A stretch of 6,437 nucleotides of DNA, taken from NCBI GenBank assembly GCA_934179885.1, contig CAKPQY010000046.1, forward strand, positions 1-6,437, in the 5' to 3' direction. Positions within the stretch are counted from its first letter, which is position 1. Every line of letters starts with the position of its first letter. A program made the position numbers and the translations under genes. Shown piece by piece: positions 1 to 6,231 of the stretch. The notes below the pieces were generated by a model, which was given only the letters and a program-made list of their open reading frames with translations, made no database searches and was not told the DNA's origin. Source of the DNA: an uncultured Clostridia bacterium. Its GTDB lineage: Bacteria; Bacillota; Clostridia; TANB77; CAG-508.

Positions 1-339
1 GAAAAAAAGCCATTTACAGCTAGAATGGTTGGAAGTAGATTAATATCTTTTAATATAAAATTAACAACTGGCAAGACAATAAAAGATCCAACATCTGGAA
101 TGAGAGCATATAATAAAAAAGCTATATTGGAATTTAATAAAAATGCAAGCCTAACTCCTGAACCAGATACTTTAGTATATATGATGAAAAAAGGATTAAA
201 AGTACAAGAAGTTCAGGTAGAAATGAAAGATAGAGAATTTGGAGAAAGTTATTTAAACCCAATTAGATCTATAAAATATATGGTAAATATGATATTTTCA
301 ATTTTATTCATAAGGGCAATAACAAGAAAAAATAAATAA
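1..339 (+). CDS. Family 2 glycosyltransferase, DPM1-like, C-terminal part (5' end outside window)
   Basis: The reading frame is open from base 1 and ends at TAA 337-339, giving 112 residues that continue a gene from the left; the internal ATG at 25 is not a real start. The visible part has the R-x-x-GSR stretch followed by DPTSGMRAYN (about residues 29-38), a signature of the end of the GT-A domain in dolichol/polyprenyl-phosphate mannosyltransferase (DPM1)-like enzymes. The last 30 or so residues (NPIRSIKYMVNMIF... then RKNK) look like a membrane-proximal hydrophobic tail. The family transfers a sugar from a nucleotide donor to a polyprenyl phosphate on the cytoplasmic face. The catalytic DxD region lies outside the window, so activity and sugar cannot be judged. 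A DUF2304 gene follows after 15 bases, a common arrangement for this subgroup, which strengthens the call. Not recognised to gene-name level. Confidence 0.85.
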   Translation, partial: EKKPFTARMVGSRLISFNIKLTTGKTIKDPTSGMRAYNKKAILEFNKNASLTPEPDTLVYMMKKGLKVQEVQVEMKDREFGESYLNPIRSIKYMVNMIFSILFIRAITRKNK

Positions 340-341
340 AT

Positions 342-348
342 AGAGGTG
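342..348 (+). promoter_or_regulatory. Ribosome binding site deciding the DUF2304 start
   Basis: AGAGGTG matches the anti-Shine-Dalgarno sequence strongly and stands 6 bases before ATG 355. An in-frame GTG at 346 lies inside this site, so a start there is implausible; an annotation beginning at GTG 346 would be three codons too long. Confidence 0.8.
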
Positions 349-354
349 AAAAAT

Positions 355-702
355 ATGTCAATAACATTAAGAATAATATTAATAGTATGTTCTTTTATAT
401 CATTTTTCTTATGTGTAAAAAAAATAAAACAGTCAAAATTAAAAGTTGCTAATTCTTTAACATGGATGTCTGGAAGCATCATTTTAATATTAATGAGTAT
501 CTTTTCTAATGCTGTTGCATGGCTATCAAATAAATTAGGATTTGTATCTCCAGTAAATTTTGTGTTTTTAATTTTAATAGCATTTCTTCTAATACAATTA
601 TTTATTGATAATATACATATAACAGAATTAAATGAAAAAATAAAAGATTTAGATCATTACATTGCTTTAAAGGAGTATGAAAAAAATGGAGAAAGAAAAT
701 AA
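355..702 (+). CDS. DUF2304 small membrane protein, partner of GT2
   Basis: This 115-residue protein has an N-terminal membrane segment (about residues 4-22), a second around 36-56 and a third around 65-86, then a charged, probably helical tail (about 88-115, rich in E and K) in the cytoplasm. The size, the NSLTW element before the second segment, the LGFVSPVNFVF stretch and the position directly after a DPM1-like transferase fit the DUF2304 family. The family has no established biochemical role that I know of; a scaffold or partner function for the upstream transferase, perhaps in handling the lipid-linked sugar, is inference from gene pairing. The start at ATG 355 is chosen because AGAGGTG lies at the right distance. 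The 3' end overlaps the next gene by 17 bases, suggesting coupled translation. Confidence 0.8.
   Translation: MSITLRIILIVCSFISFFLCVKKIKQSKLKVANSLTWMSGSIILILMSIFSNAVAWLSNKLGFVSPVNFVFLILIAFLLIQLFIDNIHITELNEKIKDLDHYIALKEYEKNGERK
670..675 (+). promoter_or_regulatory. Ribosome binding site inside DUF2304 gene, for the next GT2
   Basis: AAGGAG lies only 1 base before an in-frame ATG at 677 but 10 bases before the next in-frame ATG at 686. The second spacing is workable and the first is not, so 686 is the better start for the glycosyltransferase. Confidence 0.6.
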
Positions 703-1606
703 TCCAAAAATAATTATATGTATGTCTACTTATAACGGAGAAAAGTATGTTAAGGAACAAATAGAAAGTTTACTAAATCAAACATATAATAATATTGAAA
801 TTTATGTAAGAGATGATGGTTCTAAGGATAATACAATAAAAATATTAGAAGAATATGAGAAACAAAACAAAATACATTTTATAAAAGGGAAAAATGTTGG
901 TGTTGTAAAAAGCTTTTATGAATGTCTACAGCTTGCTTATAATAATGCAGATTTTTTCGCTTATTGTGACCAAGACGATAAATGGCATGAAGACAAGATA
1001 GAAAAAGCAATTACAAAACTAAAAAATGAAAATCAAGAAATACCATTAATGTATTTTTCTGAATTTAATTATTGTGATGAAAATTTAAATTTCTTGAATA
1101 AATCTAATATAAATAAAAAAGGTACAAGCTTTCAAAATTCAATAGTAGAATGTTTATCTTTTGGAATAACAGAAGTTTTTAATAAAAAATTAGCAGAAAA
1201 AATATTAAATTCTGGCACAGATAATATTTGTTTTCACGACTGGTGGGCATATATGATATCAGCAGGAATTGGAAAAGTGATATATGATGAGGAAGCTACA
1301 GTTGAATATAGAAGGACAGGAAATAATGTAAGTCCTAGTGGAAAAGTTGGAATACAATTACAAATTTATAGAATTAAAAAATTTCTATTTGGAAAATATT
1401 TCAAAAACATAAGAGAACAAATTAATAAATATAAAGTTCAATTTTCAAAAGAATTGAATAAAGAAAATAAGAAAATAATAGATTTATTCTCTATAAAATA
1501 TAGTTTTATAAAATCAATAAAAAAAGTATTTTACCCAAAAATGTTTAGACAAAATATTATAGATGAAATAATGTGTAGAGTATTATTCTTATTTGGAAGA
1601 TTATAA
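686..1606 (+). CDS. Family 2 glycosyltransferase, rhamnosyltransferase-like
   Basis: This 306-residue protein carries a GT-A fold nucleotide-sugar transferase domain. Visible motifs are STYNGEKYV (residues 14-22), the nucleotide-binding DDGSKDNT (43-50), the metal-binding acidic cluster CDQDDKW (94-100), HDWW (184-187), which sits where the catalytic base region of this subgroup is expected, and YRRTGNNVS (208-216), a variant of the YRQHGxN element typical of transferases often annotated as rhamnosyltransferases. The rest (about 220-306) is basic and amphipathic, without a clear transmembrane helix, so a cytoplasmic protein loosely held at the membrane is likely. It would add one sugar to a lipid-linked glycan intermediate; donor and acceptor cannot be read from sequence. 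It overlaps the DUF2304 gene by 17 bases and is followed 15 bases later by a family 4 transferase. An ATG at 677 is possible but too close to its ribosome binding site. Confidence 0.88.
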   Translation: MEKENNPKIIICMSTYNGEKYVKEQIESLLNQTYNNIEIYVRDDGSKDNTIKILEEYEKQNKIHFIKGKNVGVVKSFYECLQLAYNNADFFAYCDQDDKWHEDKIEKAITKLKNENQEIPLMYFSEFNYCDENLNFLNKSNINKKGTSFQNSIVECLSFGITEVFNKKLAEKILNSGTDNICFHDWWAYMISAGIGKVIYDEEATVEYRRTGNNVSPSGKVGIQLQIYRIKKFLFGKYFKNIREQINKYKVQFSKELNKENKKIIDLFSIKYSFIKSIKKVFYPKMFRQNIIDEIMCRVLFLFGRL

Positions 1607-1621
1607 TTAGGAGAATTTTAA

Positions 1622-2752
1622 ATGAAAACAATAGCAATTTTTTCAGGATATTATATACCTCATTTAGGAGGAGTAGAAAGATATACATATAATCTAGCTA
1701 AAAAACTAAATGAAAATGGATATCGCATAATAATTGTTACATCAAGATATAGTAAAGAATTGAAAGAAATAGAAGAAACAGAATATGCAAAAATATATAG
1801 ATTACCAACATATAAAATTTTTGCAGAAAGATATCCAATTAATAAGAAAAACAGAAGATTTAAAGAAATATTTAAAATGCTAGAAGATGAAAATATAGAT
1901 TCAGCAATTATTCAAACTAGATTTTGGACAACATCATATTTTGCTTCAAAATTTGTTGCAAAAAATAAAATACCAGCTTGTTTAATTGAGCATGGAAGCA
2001 CACATTTTACAGTAAACAATAAAATATTAGATAAGTTTGGAGAAGTCTATGAACATAAATTAACTGAAAGCATAAAGAAAAACATAAAAGACTTTTATGG
2101 AGTTTCTAAAAAATGCACAGACTGGTTAAAACATTTTGATATAGATGCTAAAGGAGTATTTTATAATTCAATTGATGTATCAGAAGGCGAAAAATATAAA
2201 AACGATATAAATAAAAGTCAAGAAAAAACTGTGATAACATATGTTGGAAGAATGATAGAAGAAAAAGGTGTTTTAAAATTAATTGAAGCATTTAAAAAAC
2301 TAGAAAAAAAATATGATAATTTGGAGCTAAACTTAGCAGGAGAAGGCCCAATATTAGAAAAAATAATATCTGAAAATAGCAATGAAAAAAATATAAATAT
2401 TTTAGGTAAATTATCACACGAAGAAGTATTAAAACTACTTGGCAGAACAACAATATTTATTAATCCATCAGCATTTTCAGAAGGATTACCAACATCAATA
2501 TTAGAAGCTGGAATGATGAAATGTGCAGTTATAGCAACACCAATGGGAGGAACAACTGAAATTATATCAAATGACGATATTGGATATATATGTGGTTTTG
2601 AAGTAGATGAAATCTTAGAAAAAATTGAAAAGTTGATAAATAATAAAGATGAAATTATAAAATTAGGTGAAAACATAAAACAAAAAGTAATAAATCAATT
2701 TTCATGGGATGTAACAACTAAAAAAATAGCAGAAACTATAAAATATAAATAA
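1622..2752 (+). CDS. Family 4 glycosyltransferase (GT-B fold)
   Basis: The protein has 376 residues, normal for GT4. The N-terminal Rossmann-like half begins with AIFSGYYIPHLGGVERYTY, where GGVER (16-20) is the glycine-rich acceptor-side loop common in this family; EHGSTH lies at 123-128. The C-terminal donor-binding half starts near residue 203 with TYVGRMIEEKGV, in which R210 and K215 are the expected phosphate-contacting residues. The E-x7-E motif is present as SEGLPTSILEAG (E287 and E295), followed by ATPMGGTTEII. GT4 enzymes are retaining transferases for nucleotide-activated sugars; here the likely job is extending a lipid-linked repeat unit in the cytoplasm. The start is secure: AGGAG at 1609-1613 stands 8 bases before ATG. 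No residue of the core motifs seems missing. The sugar specificity is unknown. Confidence 0.92.
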   Translation: MKTIAIFSGYYIPHLGGVERYTYNLAKKLNENGYRIIIVTSRYSKELKEIEETEYAKIYRLPTYKIFAERYPINKKNRRFKEIFKMLEDENIDSAIIQTRFWTTSYFASKFVAKNKIPACLIEHGSTHFTVNNKILDKFGEVYEHKLTESIKKNIKDFYGVSKKCTDWLKHFDIDAKGVFYNSIDVSEGEKYKNDINKSQEKTVITYVGRMIEEKGVLKLIEAFKKLEKKYDNLELNLAGEGPILEKIISENSNEKNINILGKLSHEEVLKLLGRTTIFINPSAFSEGLPTSILEAGMMKCAVIATPMGGTTEIISNDDIGYICGFEVDEILEKIEKLINNKDEIIKLGENIKQKVINQFSWDVTTKKIAETIKYK

Positions 2753-2793
2753 TATACTAAAAGTAACAAAATTTTTAGAACAGAGGAGAAAAA

Positions 2794-4032
2794 ATGGTAA
2801 AAAAATCAGAAATAATATGGAATACCTTAGGTAGTTTTGTAGAATCGTTATTAAGTGCTATATTATTAATGTTTTGTACAAGATTAAATGGAACCGAAAT
2901 AGCAGGAATGTTTTCAATAAGTTTTGCAACAGCTACAATATTAAATTCTATAGGAGATTTTGGAATTAGAATTTATCAAGTAACAGATACAAATAGAAAG
3001 TATAAATTTGAAGACTACTTATTAGCTAGGATCGTTGTAGTAATAAGTATGGTGATAATAGGAATTATATTTGTTAATTTCAGTGGATATACATTAGAAA
3101 AATTATGGATATGTATTTCACTAATAGCATTTAAAGTAATAGATAATTTAAGTGAAACTTACCAAGGCGAATTTCAATTAAGAGATAGACTAGACTTAGG
3201 CGGAAAATCAATGGTAATAAGAGTTTTGAGTTCACTAGTAATGTTTTTTATAGCAGATATGATAACCAAAAATGTAATTATATCATGTGTAGCACTTGTT
3301 GCTACAAATTTAATATTATTTTTAATATGGGATGTAAGAATTTTATCTAAGTTGCAAAAAATTGAAATAAAATTTAATAAATTACATATAAAAGAAATTT
3401 TAGCTGAATGTTTTCCTCTTGCTATATCAACATGTTTAAGTTTGTATATTATAAATGCAACAAAATATGCTATTGACAATTTTGGAGATTACACAATGCA
3501 AACATATTTTAATGTAATATATATGCCTACATTTGTTATAAATTTGGTTAGCGCATTTGTAATAAAGCCTTTTTTAAAACCATTTGGCGATTTGTGGAAT
3601 AATAGAGAATATTTTAAATTTATAAAATCAATTATTTGCATAATATTAATTTTAGCAGGAGCTACTGTTTGCATTGATATAGCATGTGCTTTATTTGGAG
3701 TACCATTATTATCATTTATATATGGAATAGAGATAACACCATTTAAAATGGAAATGATATTACTTGTTGTATCAGGATTTTTCTATGCATCATCAACAGT
3801 TATATTATATGCATTAAGTACAATAAGAAAACAAAAATTAACAACAGTGGCTTATATTATTACAGCTATAATAGCATTAATAGTTTCAAATATATGTGTA
3901 AGCAAATGGCAAATGAAAGGTGCAATATTATCTAATATGGTAACAACAATTACTTTGTTTATATTATTGACAACATTTTTTGTGTATGAAATAAATAAGG
4001 AAAAAAATAGAAAGAATGGAAAAAACATATAA
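2794..4032 (+). CDS. Wzx-like polysaccharide/oligosaccharide flippase (MOP superfamily)
   Basis: This is a 412-residue, strongly hydrophobic protein with about 12 predicted membrane segments by eye (near residues 8-30, 38-60, 76-97, 102-118, 140-158, 161-180, 205-222, 240-260, 275-300, 318-340, 350-370 and 378-398) and a basic C-terminal tail (KEKNRKNGKNI). Length, segment count, the start KSEIIWNTLGSFVESLLSAIL and the internal break near 185-205 between two six-helix halves fit the polysaccharide-biosynthesis branch of the MATE/MOP superfamily. Such proteins move undecaprenyl-diphosphate-linked repeat units across the cytoplasmic membrane. It follows two glycosyltransferases, the usual context. 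The start is supported by GAGGAG at 2783-2788, 5 bases upstream. The family diverges greatly in sequence, so substrate cannot be inferred. I call it Wzx-like by topology and context rather than by a specific signature, and give no gene name. Confidence 0.85.
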   Translation: MVKKSEIIWNTLGSFVESLLSAILLMFCTRLNGTEIAGMFSISFATATILNSIGDFGIRIYQVTDTNRKYKFEDYLLARIVVVISMVIIGIIFVNFSGYTLEKLWICISLIAFKVIDNLSETYQGEFQLRDRLDLGGKSMVIRVLSSLVMFFIADMITKNVIISCVALVATNLILFLIWDVRILSKLQKIEIKFNKLHIKEILAECFPLAISTCLSLYIINATKYAIDNFGDYTMQTYFNVIYMPTFVINLVSAFVIKPFLKPFGDLWNNREYFKFIKSIICIILILAGATVCIDIACALFGVPLLSFIYGIEITPFKMEMILLVVSGFFYASSTVILYALSTIRKQKLTTVAYIITAIIALIVSNICVSKWQMKGAILSNMVTTITLFILLTTFFVYEINKEKNRKNGKNI

Positions 4033-4042
4033 TAAAAACCTA

Positions 4043-4071
4043 TTGATTTAAAGGCAAGAATCTATTAAAAT
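4043..4071 (+). promoter_or_regulatory. Possible sigma-A type promoter before the lysozyme gene
   Basis: TTGATT (4043-4048) and TAAAAT (4066-4071) are separated by exactly 17 bases, matching the -35 and -10 consensus at 4 of 6 and 5 of 6 positions. It lies in the 68-base gap between the flippase and lysozyme genes. In DNA this AT-rich such matches arise by chance, so this is suggestive only. Confidence 0.4.
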
Positions 4072-4081
4072 TAATATAGAT
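4060..4081. repeat. Short inverted repeat overlapping the possible -10 element
   Basis: ATCTAT (4060-4065) and ATAGAT (4076-4081) are perfect inverted copies around a 10-base centre, TAAAATTAAT. The centre holds the proposed -10 hexamer, so this could be an operator. The arms are short and AT-rich, and chance is a real alternative. Confidence 0.25.
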
Positions 4082-4100
4082 AAAATAATAGAGGTGAAAA

Positions 4101-5684
4101 ATGAAAAATATAAAATATAAAATTTTTGCAATAATATTATTATCTATATTAATTAATGCTTTTTCAACAATTATATTAGCATATAATAATGAATCTACAA
4201 ATAATTCTAATCTGGATGATAAAAGTATAAATAGTGAAATTAAAGAAAAAGTTCAATACAGAACCCATGTACAAAATATAGGGTGGCAAAATTATGTACA
4301 AGATGGTGTAACAGCAGGAACAGAAGGCAAATCACTAAGATTAGAAGGAATAAATATAAAATTATCAAATAATTTAAATATAAAATATCAAGTACATATT
4401 CAAAATATAGGTTGGCAGTCATGGAAGAAAAATGGAGAAATGGCTGGAACAGAAGGTAAATCTTTAAGATTAGAAGCTATAAAAATTTGTCTAGAGGACT
4501 CTGATGATTATTCTATAATGTATAGAGTACATGTACAAAATGTAGGATGGCAGGAATGGAAAACAGATGAAGAAATAGCTGGAACGACAGGACAAGCGTT
4601 AAGATTAGAGGCTATACAAATAAAAATTGTTCCTAAAGATAAAAATTTGCATGTTAAGTACAAAAGTCATGTACAAAATGTAGGATGGCAAGGATATGTG
4701 ATGGATGGTCAAATGTCTGGTACTTCAGGAAAATCATATAGAGTTGAAGCAATAAATATAAGCTTAATAAATGCACAATCAAATGCAAAAATTTTATATA
4801 GAACACATGTGCAAAACATAGGATGGCAGAACTGGAAATCTAATGGAGAAATGGCAGGAACAACTGAACAAGCCTTAAGAATAGAAGCTATTGAAATAAA
4901 ATTACAAAATATGGAGAACTATACAGTAGAATATCAAGTATATATTCAAGATAAAGGATGGAGTGCCTGGTATATAGATGGAGAGATGGCTGGAACAGTT
5001 GGACAAAGTAAAAGAATAGAAGCAATTAAAATTAGGATAGTACCACATTATAAAAGAAATTATAAAGGAATAGATGTGAGCCAATATAATGGAACTATAA
5101 ATTGGAATTTTGTAAAAAAAGATAACATAGATTTTGCCTTTATAAGAGTTGGATTTAGAGGATATGGACAAGAAGGTAATTTTGCAGAAGATATTATGTT
5201 TAAAAGAAATATAGAAGCAGCAAAACAAGCTGGAATTCCAATTGGTGTTTACTTTGTTACGCAAGCTATAACAGAAGCAGAAGCAATTGAAGAAGCAAAT
5301 TGGGTATTGCAAAAAATAAAAAAATATGATATAGAATATCCAATTGCAATTGATATAGAAGAAGCTGCTGTAAAAACAGGAGAAATTCCGAGAACGCAAA
5401 ATCTAGACAAGAGTACCCGTACACGTTTAGCAAAATTATTCTGTCAAACAATAAAAAATGCAGGATATACGCCTATTGTATATACTAATGTAGACTGGGC
5501 TACAAACAAATTAAATATGTCAGAATTATCTCAATATGACACTTGGATCGCACATTACAAGTATGATGTAACTGCAAAACCAAATTATAATGGAGCGTAT
5601 ACAATATGGCAATATTCAGATAAAGGAAGTATAAATGGAATTTTAGGAAATGTTGATTTAAATATATGTTATAAAAAGTATTAA
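4101..5684 (+). CDS. Secreted GH25 lysozyme (N-acetylmuramidase) with six ChW repeats
   Basis: The 527-residue protein starts with a signal peptide (KNIKYK, then a hydrophobic stretch at about 7-27, probable cleavage near A27), followed by an Asn/Ser-rich linker (28-50). Six ChW repeats follow (about 51-315), each with QN-x-GW, a second aromatic three residues on, AGT and R-x-E-x-I. Residues 322-527 form a GH25 domain: GIDVSQYNG (D325), the catalytic IAIDIE (D418 and E420), and NVDLN near the end (D519), matching the acidic residues of Cellosyl-type muramidases. The family cleaves the beta-1,4 bond between N-acetylmuramic acid and N-acetylglucosamine; ChW repeats are thought to bind the cell surface. 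No LPXTG or C-terminal anchor is present, and the signal peptide argues against a phage endolysin. GAGGTGA at 4091-4097 supports the ATG. Roles in wall remodelling, autolysis or attack on other cells are all possible. Confidence 0.95.
   Translation: MKNIKYKIFAIILLSILINAFSTIILAYNNESTNNSNLDDKSINSEIKEKVQYRTHVQNIGWQNYVQDGVTAGTEGKSLRLEGINIKLSNNLNIKYQVHIQNIGWQSWKKNGEMAGTEGKSLRLEAIKICLEDSDDYSIMYRVHVQNVGWQEWKTDEEIAGTTGQALRLEAIQIKIVPKDKNLHVKYKSHVQNVGWQGYVMDGQMSGTSGKSYRVEAINISLINAQSNAKILYRTHVQNIGWQNWKSNGEMAGTTEQALRIEAIEIKLQNMENYTVEYQVYIQDKGWSAWYIDGEMAGTVGQSKRIEAIKIRIVPHYKRNYKGIDVSQYNGTINWNFVKKDNIDFAFIRVGFRGYGQEGNFAEDIMFKRNIEAAKQAGIPIGVYFVTQAITEAEAIEEANWVLQKIKKYDIEYPIAIDIEEAAVKTGEIPRTQNLDKSTRTRLAKLFCQTIKNAGYTPIVYTNVDWATNKLNMSELSQYDTWIAHYKYDVTAKPNYNGAYTIWQYSDKGSINGILGNVDLNICYKKY
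4251..5039 (+). repeat. Six tandem ChW repeats within the lysozyme gene
   Basis: Each unit is about 45 residues. The conserved Trp of the GW pair falls at residues 62, 105, 150, 196, 242 and 287, so the spacings are 43, 45, 46, 46 and 45. The conserved core is Y-x-x-H-x-QN-(I/V)-GW-Q-x-x-(W/Y), then G-x-x-(A/S)GT, then (R)-(L/I/V)-E-(A/G)-I-x-I. Unit 6 is the most diverged (QDKGWSAW in place of QN-x-GWQ-x-W). Units 1 and 4, 2 and 5, and 3 and 6 resemble one another most, as described in the findings. Confidence 0.93.
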
Positions 5685-5740
5685 TGTAAGAAAGATGGTT
5701 GAAAAATAATTATAATTTTGGCTGGAATTCATATTTGGAG

Positions 5741-5747
5741 AAAGGAA
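5741..5747 (+). promoter_or_regulatory. Likely ribosome binding site of the GtrA-family gene
   Basis: AAAGGAA stands about 11-12 bases before ATG 5759, a little far but the best site available. The frame is open further upstream to a TTG at 5699 that has no good site, and the family normally begins just before the KYKE-x-INY segment, so ATG 5759 is preferred. Confidence 0.5.
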
Positions 5748-5758
5748 TAAAATTAAAA

Positions 5759-6178
5759 ATGGAAAAAATAAAAGAACTATATTTGAAATACAAAGAAGCA
5801 ATAAATTATATAATATTTGGAGTACTAACAACAGTTGTTTCCTTAGCTGTGTATTACATATCTGTATTTATATTTTTAAATCCAGAAAATGCAATTCAAC
5901 TTCAAATAGCAAATATTCTGTCATGGATAGCAGGAGTTGCATTTGCATATTTTACAAATAGGAAATACGTATTTGAAAGTACAGAAAAAAATAAATTAAA
6001 AGAAGCGGGAAAGTTCGTTTTAGCAAGAGTTGCAACTCTTATTATGGATATGATAGTTATGTGGTTAGGAGTAACAGTACTATTGCTAAATGATAAAATA
6101 ATTAAATTAATATCTCAAATAGTAATAATAATTTCTAATTATATATTTAGTAAATTGTTTGTATTTAAGAAAAAATAG
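5759..6178 (+). CDS. GtrA-family membrane protein
   Basis: This 139-residue protein has four predicted membrane helices (about 13-38, 46-66, 84-108 and 114-133). Family features are KYKEAINYIIFGVLTTVVS at the first helix, the loop FTNRKYVFES (65-74) after the second, and the closing NYIFSKLFVFKKK (127-139). In Shigella phage systems GtrA is thought to flip undecaprenyl-phosphate-linked glucose made by GtrB; in Firmicutes, relatives sit in wall- and surface-glycan loci. A DPM1/GtrB-type transferase starts 53 bases downstream, so the two probably form such a pair. The start is chosen at ATG 5759 rather than the upstream in-frame TTG at 5699, which would add 20 residues atypical for the family. 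The sugar moved cannot be told, and I avoid a gene symbol because many paralogues exist. Confidence 0.88.
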   Translation: MEKIKELYLKYKEAINYIIFGVLTTVVSLAVYYISVFIFLNPENAIQLQIANILSWIAGVAFAYFTNRKYVFESTEKNKLKEAGKFVLARVATLIMDMIVMWLGVTVLLLNDKIIKLISQIVIIISNYIFSKLFVFKKK

Positions 6179-6181
6179 GTC

Positions 6182-6199
6182 AAAATGGACATCCGTTTT
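6182..6199 (+). terminator. Weak hairpin with T-run between GtrA and GT2 genes
   Basis: AAAATGG and CCGTTTT can pair over seven positions (four A-T, one T-G wobble, two G-C) around the loop ACAT, with T residues continuing to 6200. It lies directly after the GtrA stop codon. Only two G-C pairs and a T-run shared with the stem make it a poor terminator; at most it would attenuate read-through. Confidence 0.2.
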
Positions 6200-6231
6200 T
6201 GATTTGGGTTTAAGAAAGGAAGTATTTTAAA

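Noticed and set aside
2218..2676. Open frame of 152 codons on the - strand inside the family 4 transferase gene
   Set aside because: It lies antisense to a gene with clear GT4 motifs, its product is a Ser/Phe/Ile-rich string with no recognisable domain, and it has no separate promoter or context. Such frames are expected opposite AT-rich genes.
339..4102. Identical 16-base stretch AATAGAGGTGAAAAAT before the DUF2304 gene (339-354) and at the lysozyme start (4087-4102)
   Set aside because: Most of it is a strong Shine-Dalgarno sequence in an A-rich leader, which is common in Clostridia; it need not be a shared regulatory element.
4902..5399. Open frame of 165 codons on the - strand inside the lysozyme gene
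   Set aside because: Its product is a Cys/Phe/Tyr/Ser-rich shadow of the ChW and GH25 coding sequence, without family features.
4101..5684. Lysozyme as a prophage endolysin or bacteriocin gene
   Set aside because: It has a signal peptide, no holin or phage structural genes beside it, and glycan-assembly neighbours on both sides.
5700..5722. AAAAT...ATTTT inverted repeat after the lysozyme stop, considered as a terminator
   Set aside because: The stem is about five A-T pairs with no G-C pair and no following T-run; it would not terminate transcription.
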